In this document: in pieces, positions 57,801 through 64,000 of the stretch
How the letters are laid out: each line of letters opens with the position of its first letter
Position numbering within the stretch: the first letter of the stretch is position 1
Origin: Hyperoodon ampullatus
Lineage: Eukaryota; Chordata; Mammalia; Artiodactyla; Ziphiidae
Assembly: GCA_949752795.1 (NCBI GenBank)
Contig: OX457075.1
Coordinates: 7,740,001 to 7,804,000, forward strand
Direction: 5' to 3'
Length of the DNA stretch: 64,000 bases
The notes under the pieces: model-generated
The model's database searches: none
The model's input: only the letters and a program-made list of their open reading frames with translations
What the model was told of the DNA's origin: nothing
Made by a program: the position numbers and the translations under genes

Positions 57801-59045
57801 CCGTCTCTGCCAAGAAGCTGTCCTCTCAGAGCCCCCCGCTGGGCCGTCCTTTCCTGGGAGCTGCTTCTGGAGATGGGCTTGTCTGGGGGAGAGAGAAAGC
57901 AGGGCGAACGGGAAGGGGGCGGGAGGGGACCCCCTGTGTGTGTGAGTGTGTGTGTGAGTGCACACGAGGGGCGCTGTGTGCCTTCACCTGTGTGGTTGTG
58001 AGATGCTTTGTGGGCGCCTTCACAGGTGGGCAGCTGGAGGGAGGGGGAGACAGAACCCTTAGACCCAAACCCCTCATTTTATAGGAGAGGCCAAGGCCCA
58101 GGAGGATGAAGAGCCTGCTCACAGCCCACAGCTCGGGCTCCTCAGGAAACCAGACCACGAAACCAGCGCCTAGCTGCCCGTCAGGAGCAGGACGTCAAGG
58201 CCGCAGGAATCATCCGTCAGGATTCGAAACATCGAGAAAGGTCTAGGGAAGCCCTCCTCACCCTTCTCTAGCGTTCGTGGAGGCAGTGCCTGTGGGTTTT
58301 GCAGGCACCTCAGGGGCTGTGTGACTGACACCCACGAGGAACTTGAGGCTGGAGGAGAAAATGAAATGCAACTGGAAGATCTCAGAAACCGTCGGGTGGT
58401 GAGCCGCTGGTGCCCCCTCCCTGGACAGTGATGGTGGGTGTGGAACTTTCCGTCTGGATGTTGTAGGAGGCCTCAACGGTCCTCTGTTTGCCGCAGGACA
58501 CTGGAGGCTTTGGGGCTGAGATTTTAGCTCTCCTGGGAAGGGCACAGGACTGTTCAGGCAAAACTCACCATTTTCTTTCCTCTTCAGGGTTTCCCTAAGA
58601 ATCCCAAGTGCCAGGGAAGGAAGAGGTTGTAGAAACAACTTAGCTTGAGCCTTTTATTTACGCCACCCCCCACACTCCCCGGCCCCGAGGAAAATGAGGC
58701 CAGAGAAGGGAGGGGACTAGTGGCAGAAGGAAAGCCATCAGCCCAGAAACCCTGGTGTCTGGCCTGGCTTCCAGGGACTCAAGCCTGAGCCAGTTTACTA
58801 GACAAATGCACACAAGTGTTGCTGTCGATAAACCATAGATGTGCTTGTATAAAGCACGTAAACGTATATGGCCACGATTTCGGGAAAATGCCCCACAGAT
58901 AAAAGTTGCTTTAAGTCCCCTATAAAATGTTAAAGGGGAGTCCTTAACTACTAGCCGCTCGGCAGGCTCTCAAAGGCGATGGTGGCAGCAGCTCCAGTGT
59001 TGACCGTTCAGCACCTGCGCATGTAAAGAGGAGGCCGAGAAGCAA
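57801..59045. other. Unique DNA
   Basis: A short (GTGT/GA)n tract is at 57934-57962. 58800-58950 is AT-richer, with 'ataaaccatagatgtgcttg' and 'cccctataaaatgttaaag' words. No gene recognised. Confidence 0.4.
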
Positions 59046-59049
59046 AGGG

Positions 59050-59220
59050 GACGGAGACAGGGGATCAGGAGTCGCAGAGACTTGGGTTCCAGGCCAGGCT
59101 GGGCTCTCGATAACTGCTGACCTTGGGCAAATTCTCTCGCAGCTTCCTGATGTACTTTCCTCATAGGTAATCGTACGCAGCGCTGGGGACCTGGTATGTG
59201 CTCAGTAGGTGTCCCCTTTT
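59050..59220 (+). mobile_element. MIR SINE
   Basis: 'gagacttgggttccaggcc', 'ctgaccttgggcaaattctc' and 'tatgtgctcagtaggtg'. Confidence 0.75.
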
Positions 59221-59499
59221 AGAGATGCCTTGGAATCTTGGTCCAGGTCACATTGAAAATATCTCACTCTGGGAGGCAGAACCAAGGAGGACCTTGCCCC
59301 CTTGGATAGGATGCGGGCACTCAGGGTCTGTCGAAGCCTAGGGACAAATCCCCTGCAAGGTGAAGTGGGCCATGAGACCGCTGGGTTCTATTAACTCAGA
59401 TTTATCCAAGTTGCAGATGTTGCCAGCGGCTTGGGTGGCTTTTAGGGCCTTTGTTCCATCTCGGGGGCTCACCCCTTGGCTGAGCTTTAGGGATCTGTT

Positions 59500-59855
59500 A
59501 AGGTCTGGATTGTGTCCCCCAAATTCATATGTTGAAGTCCTACCTCCAGTGCCTCAGAATGCAACTGTATTTAGAGATGGGGGTCTTAAGAGGCCATTAA
59601 GTTAAAATAAGGTCATTAGTGTGGGCCCTAATAAGAGGAGGACATTTGGACACAGACAGGCACCCAGGGAAGACCATGGGAAGACACAGGAAGAAGACGG
59701 CCGTCTACAAGCCAAGGAAAGAGACCTCAGAAACAACCCTGCTGACCCTGGGATCCTGGACTTCTTGCTCCCGGAACTGTGAGAAAATACACTTCAGCTG
59801 TCGAGGCCACTCCGTCTGTGGTTCCAGGTTACGGCAGCCGGAGCTGACTAACTTG
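59500..59855 (+). mobile_element. MLT1 (MaLR) LTR
   Basis: 'attcatatgttgaagtccta', 'ggacacagacaggcacccag', 'gaagacggccgtctacaagcc', 'ctcccggaactgtgagaaaa' and 'cggagctgactaac': the whole MLT1 order in sense. It is a solitary LTR with no internal viral sequence. Confidence 0.9.
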
Positions 59856-59969
59856 GCTTGCACCCAGCCCTTCTCCTGAGGCCTGAGGAGCAGCAACGGC
59901 TGCCCCTCCCTGGAGCCCGGATTCCTGGACGGGACCAAGGGCCAGCGCTGCTTCTCAGACTTCTGTGTG

Positions 59970-60732
59970 TGTGGTTTTTAAAAATTGAAGCCTAGTTGAT
60001 TTCCAATATTATATTAGTTTCTGGTGTACAACATAGTGATTCAATATTTTTATAGATGAAACTCTTTAAAAAGTTACTATATTGACTGTATTCCTGTCCC
60101 TTGCAATATAGTCTTGTAGCTCATTTATTTTATACATAGTACTTTGTGCCTCTTACTTCCCTGCCCCTACATTGCCCCTCCCCCCCCACTGGTTTATTCT
60201 CTAGATCTGTGAGTCTGTTTCTGTTTTGTTATATTCATGTTTATTTTATTTTTTAGGTTCCACATATAAGGGATATTATATACATATTTGTTTTTCTCTA
60301 TCTGAGTTAATTCACTAAGCATAATATCCTCCGGGTCCATCCACATGGTTGCAAATGGCAGAATTTCATTCTTTTTTATGGCTGAGTAGTATTCCACTGT
60401 GTATATATACCACATCTTTTTTATCCATTCATCTGGTGATGGGCACTTGGGTTGCTTCCATGTCTTGGCTATTGTAAATAGTGCTGCTATGAACATTGGG
60501 ATGCGTGTATCTTTTTGAATTAGTGTTTTCATTTTCTTTGGATATATACCCAGGGGTGGAATTGCTGGGTCATATGGTAGTTCTATTTTTAGCTTTTTGA
60601 GGAACCTCCCTACTGTTTTCCATAGAGGCTGCTATTGTCAAAAAGACCATAAATAACAAATGTTGGTAAAGATGTGGAGAAAAGGGAACCTAAGTAGGCT
60701 GTTGGTGGGAATGTAAATTGGTGCAGCCACTA
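59970..60732 (-). mobile_element. 5'-inverted (twin-primed) L1
   Basis: 59975-60633 is minus-strand L1 ('attgaagcctagttgatttc' to 'cctccctactgttttccata'). 60634-60732 then switches to plus-strand ORF2 text ('aacaaatgttggtaaagatg', 'ggtgggaatgtaaattggtg'). Target-site duplication 'cagacttctgtgtg' (59956-59969) and 'cagacttttgtgtg' (60733-60746) encloses both parts. Confidence 0.92.
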
Positions 60733-60746
60733 CAGACTTTTGTGTG

Positions 60747-61195
60747 CTTGAAAAATCTCCTTGAGCGGCTTGCGTTAAAGATGCAGAGTCCATGACCACT
60801 CCCCGCATTCAGAGCCTCATCCAGTTATGTCTGGGCAGGCGCCCTGGGGAGGTTCCCCAGTGGATCTGATGACAGGGTCCGTCCCTTGGAGACACTGTCT
60901 CGCCCTCAGACCCATCCAGGCTTGCCTTCCTGGGGGTTAGTGCTGAGGGGATGGTGGCAGGTGTCACTCCTCAGTCACCGAGGAGGCTGGAGGCCCTTCC
61001 CTGCACTCCACACCCCTGTCTCGCAGGTCTGCTGGTGACTGGAGACCTGGCAGCCTGGGGCCGAGTGAGTGGAGACAGGCCGGCCTGCAGGCGCGCCGGG
61101 TGGAGAGCGTGGCGGGTTGGCTGCTGTGCGGGGTGTGGGGAGGGTCTGAACTCCTCGGCGTCTCACTGTCGTCGGCTCCCAGCGTGACAGACGCA
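60747..61195. other. Unique DNA with a CpG-rich patch
   Basis: 61050-61195 is CpG-rich ('cctgcaggcgcgccgggtgg', 'tcctcggcgtctcactgtcg') and lies directly against the candidate element that follows. Confidence 0.4.
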
Positions 61196-61560
61196 CAAAG
61201 GTACCTTTTATAGGTGGGAAAGTATAGGTGCTTCCACTTCAAAGGCCTTGGCAGCCAGAGCTCTTCTTTGATAGATGGCCGTATTATTAATGGTGATTTA
61301 TTGCCGGGGCCATTTTGACAACAGAAATAACCAGTTTCCCCAGCTTCTTGGCCTCTTCCCCCGCACCTGGCTGGATTTTTTTTGGCCGTAGGGGTTACCT
61401 CCCTGAACAAGGAGGCCGGGGCATCTGTTTAACGCACACAGATGAGGTATTGGCCTATTAACTTGTCATCATGTGTCATAAAGTTTAGTGAAATGCTGGC
61501 AGATTGTAATCCTAAAGAGGGCAATTGCCCTATTATTAAAGCGGCTTACTTTCTTTCTCT
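61196..61560. other. Candidate conserved regulatory block
   Basis: Repeat-free, evenly mixed sequence with homeodomain-like cores ('ggccgtattattaatggtg', 'gcctattaacttgtcatc', 'ccctattattaaagcggc') and 'catgtgtcataaagtttag'. There is no coding frame of note. It is adjacent to a CpG-rich patch on the left and a CT repeat on the right. An enhancer role is inference. Confidence 0.35.
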
Positions 61561-61593
61561 CTCTTTATTTCTCTCTCTCTCTCTCTCTCTCCC
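61556..61593. repeat. (CT)n microsatellite
   Basis: CT/TTTCT run. Confidence 0.9.
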
Positions 61594-62005
61594 TCACCTC
61601 CTCTCCTGGCTGAGTTTGTTCTTACCTCTGTCCTACTTGCTTGATTAGTCACAAGCAGGAGTCTGCTGCTTTGCAATTATCCGAGTGAACCCGGCCTTGG
61701 CTAGGCAGAGCTCATGGGAAAGCAGATTACGGGAGCCTATCGCCCAGCTACTGGCTGCAGCCAACAGACGGGGTCTGTGGACACAGGGAGGTGTCCCAGC
61801 CCTGGCGGCTGCAGGCAGGCAGCAGAGAAGAGCAGGAGGTGTTGGGGTGGTTTCTGGCTCCAGCTAATGGGCGTTCTTTAGCATCCATTGCTTTTGCACA
61901 TTACTTGGGTTTCTCTCCGGAGTTTATCTCCCTCTGCCTTTTCCTAGCTTGCTTTTGGATCTGGAGGTAGCAGTGGGGTGGTGGGGGGATTGAAGGAGAG
62001 GAATC
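61594..62005. other. Unique DNA
   Basis: Repeat-free. It may extend the candidate element at 61196-61560. Confidence 0.35.
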
Positions 62006-62009
62006 ACTT

Positions 62010-62155
62010 GATCTGAGCTTGAGTCCTGGCTGCCCCTCACTTGCTGCAATTCCTCAGCTGGAGACTCAGTTTCTAAATCTGTAAAATGGGGGTGACAATT
62101 CTTGCCCTGTCTACTTCACACAGCTTCAGAGAGGATCAAATCAGAAAACGGATGA
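62010..62155 (+). mobile_element. MIR SINE
   Basis: 'gagcttgagtcctggctgcc', 'ctaaatctgtaaaatggggg'. Confidence 0.75.
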
Positions 62156-62490
62156 AAGAGGATGGTTAATAGCAAATCACCCTGCAAATCTGGTGGATTA
62201 TTGTAATTTCATATGCGCTGTCACAGAGTTTTGTTTCATGTCTAATTGAGCCTCAGGTCCTATTATTCCAAAGGATTGTAAGCCTATCAGGATCAGTCTT
62301 CTGTTTCTCTTTATGGTTCTTCAAGGCTGTGATGACCTTGGTTTCTAAATCAACTTGGGAGGCATTGTTTAACTCATGGTCTGAACAATGGGGATTTTCA
62401 GGCACATTCACGACAAACAGTGGCTCTGTGTACAGTGCTGGGTTAAGAATACAGAAACAAATAGGCTGGGGGCCAAACTGAAATGATTGA
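62156..62490. other. Unique DNA
   Basis: Non-repetitive AT-richer sequence. A minus-strand frame of 80 codons (62253-62495) is unrecognised. Confidence 0.4.
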
Positions 62491-62494
62491 ATCA

Positions 62495-62650
62495 CAGTTT
62501 GTCAGATCTTGAAAGGACCTTAGGGAACAGCTAGTTTAATTATCCCATTTTATAGATTTGTAAGGTGAGGCTCAAAGAAGTATAACGACATTCCTGAAGT
62601 CAGCGGTGGTGGAACTAGAATTCATGTCGCTGACCCCCAGTCCAGTACTT
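62495..62650 (-). mobile_element. MIR-like SINE
   Basis: 'cccattttatagatttgtaa', 'gtgaggctcaaagaag' and 'ggtggaactagaattcatg'. Confidence 0.7.
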
Positions 62651-64000
62651 TCTCACTGGGAGAAGCCTCTTAATGGCCATGATTCTGGCTGCTCCTTCTT
62701 TTCCACTAACAGAAGATTTCACCCCTCTCTTCAGGTATCCTCATCAATTCTCTCTCAGGGAAAGATCTTCTGGCAGTCATTTACACCCTAGTATGAATTT
62801 AACTCAATATTTAGCTCAGTCCGATGTGTTTGCTTTTGAAGCTTCATTCCCCATTAAACAGACAGAGCTGGGCTTTGTTCCCTGTCAACAGAGTTTCTAG
62901 TACTGGTGAGAAGAGAGGCAATGCTTTTTGAGGCAGAGACTTGTGATTCTCACCCCCTGAAATCATCTTAGCTGCTTACTCTGCAGGGCAGCCAGGGCTG
63001 GGCACTGCTGCCTCAGTTACACTGCTCTGGCCTGGATCTAGGTGTCCCGAGTTCAGAGCATGTTTGTCAGGACCTGTCAGGGAGTAAGGTCGGGTAGATG
63101 GCTGGAGTCAGACAGGTTTAAAAATGGAAAGAAGCAAGACAGAGTGGAGGTGGTCCCTAAACACGCTGACCCTTCATTTTGTTCCTGCTGTCTTTCCCGT
63201 AGCTGGAAAACCCTAGAAGCAGACGTGCTAAGAACTGTTTAAGTTCCAAGTGCCTGGTGCGGGGAGAGTTTCTAAGCCCTTACTGTGTGCCAGGCACTGT
63301 CCTGTGTGCAGGGTGGTGAGGAAACGACACACCATCAACCACGCAGAGCTCAAGTCTAGAGTCAGGGCCACAGGCGGGGGAGGGGGGACTCCCTGGGCAA
63401 ACGTGCTGCCTTTCCTGCCTTTGCCCTTGAAGGGAGCAGCGATGCCCTTTCTGTAGGTCACCTTGAAACTTTGGTAGAATGTGATGAAGTCTAGCATTGA
63501 TAAAGTGATGGCTGTGACTTTTGGTGTTTGGAAATACAAAGGGACGGAGAGGATTTAGAAATGATGAGAGAGAGAGAGAGAGAGAGGCGCAGAAGAACAC
63601 CAGAATCCCTCTCATTTTAGGCATGTAGCTTACAGGGAAGCAAGGCAGCCACATGCAAATGTCCTTGCTGGCTTTAGGGAAGGGGCCTGGAGCCTGGGGC
63701 AAAGGCAGAGATGGCCATGCAGGGCCTCAGCCTAGAGGAGATAGATGGTGCCTGGAGCCAGGAGAACAGATGCTATCTCTGCAGGGAGAAGGAGATTGCA
63801 ACCCTGAGTCTGTGCAAGTGCAGCCTGAGCTGGGATGGCGAGTAGCATTGCACGCTGCCCTCAGTTCCTTGTTCAGTGATCATCTGAGGGTTTGCTGAGG
63901 TTGACCAGCTGGCCGGTTGGTCCTGAGCACAGAGAAGAGTGGAAGATAAAGAAGGGCCAGGGCAGGGCTACTAGCCTCCCCCCACCCCCCAAGTGCACGA
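62651..64000. other. Unique DNA to window end
   Basis: A MIR trace is at about 63255-63310 ('cttactgtgtgccaggcact') and a GA run at 63566-63587. No gene or young transposon was recognised. Confidence 0.4.

Noticed and set aside
1..64000. CRISPR array, operon or bacterial-type defence system
   Set aside because: Repeats are dispersed SINE, LINE and microsatellite copies. There are no direct repeats with regular spacers, no clustered coding genes, and the sequence is plainly mammalian.

Overview
This is a non-coding stretch of a mammalian nuclear genome, most likely from a cetacean (whale, dolphin or porpoise). The main evidence is a dense set of about 200-bp tRNA-derived SINEs of the CHR type (Cetacea/Hippo/Ruminant lineage). 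Their shared end is a 'ggcttccctggtggc' tRNA-like head, followed by a GC-rich body and an A-tail. I count twelve ~200-bp copies, three long CHR copies (one partial) and three older short copies. The L1 3' UTRs are of the cetartiodactyl type, and I saw no ruminant BovB/Bov-tA elements. MIR, L2, MLT1, MER5A and Tigger-type fossils are the usual placental background.

I find no intact protein-coding gene, rRNA or tRNA gene. The one recognisable gene body is a processed pseudogene of EIF2S3 (translation initiation factor 2 gamma, minus strand, about 1395-3168). It has frameshifts and a small deletion, and it sits inside an older L1 with a visible target-site duplication. Other open frames are translations of SINEs, L1 fragments, microsatellites or GC-rich unique DNA.

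Layout. 0.7-4.6 kb: an old minus-strand L1 carrying a CHR SINE and the EIF2S3 retrocopy. 4.6-13 kb: mostly unique DNA with L2, an MLT1-type LTR and one CHR. 13-14.4 kb: L1 with CHR copies and a TG repeat. 14.4-26.7 kb: mainly unique sequence with several AT-rich blocks that look like conserved non-coding elements, plus a plus-strand L1 3' end at 19.1-20.2 kb. 26.8-32.4 kb: a layered L1/CHR nest. 32.4-43.7 kb: unique DNA, two degenerate TG tracts, MER5A, and an L2 and a MIR each split by a CHR SINE. 43.7-48.8 kb: two L1s, a CTTT/CTAT microsatellite, a Tigger-like element, and two CHR SINEs stacked at one target site. 48.8-64 kb: GC-richer and without CHR SINEs, with a 406-nt pure pyrimidine tract, an MLT1 LTR, a 5'-inverted L1 and a candidate regulatory block at 61.2-61.6 kb.

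Nearly all L1 copies lie on the minus strand (about 15 of 18 recognisable fragments). That would fit an intron of a plus-strand gene or a gene-flanking region, but no exon was identified. I see no evidence of a novel multi-gene system. The interesting material is insertion history, structural DNA tracts and candidate regulatory islands. Repeat names come from recognition by eye, and boundaries of the old elements are approximate.
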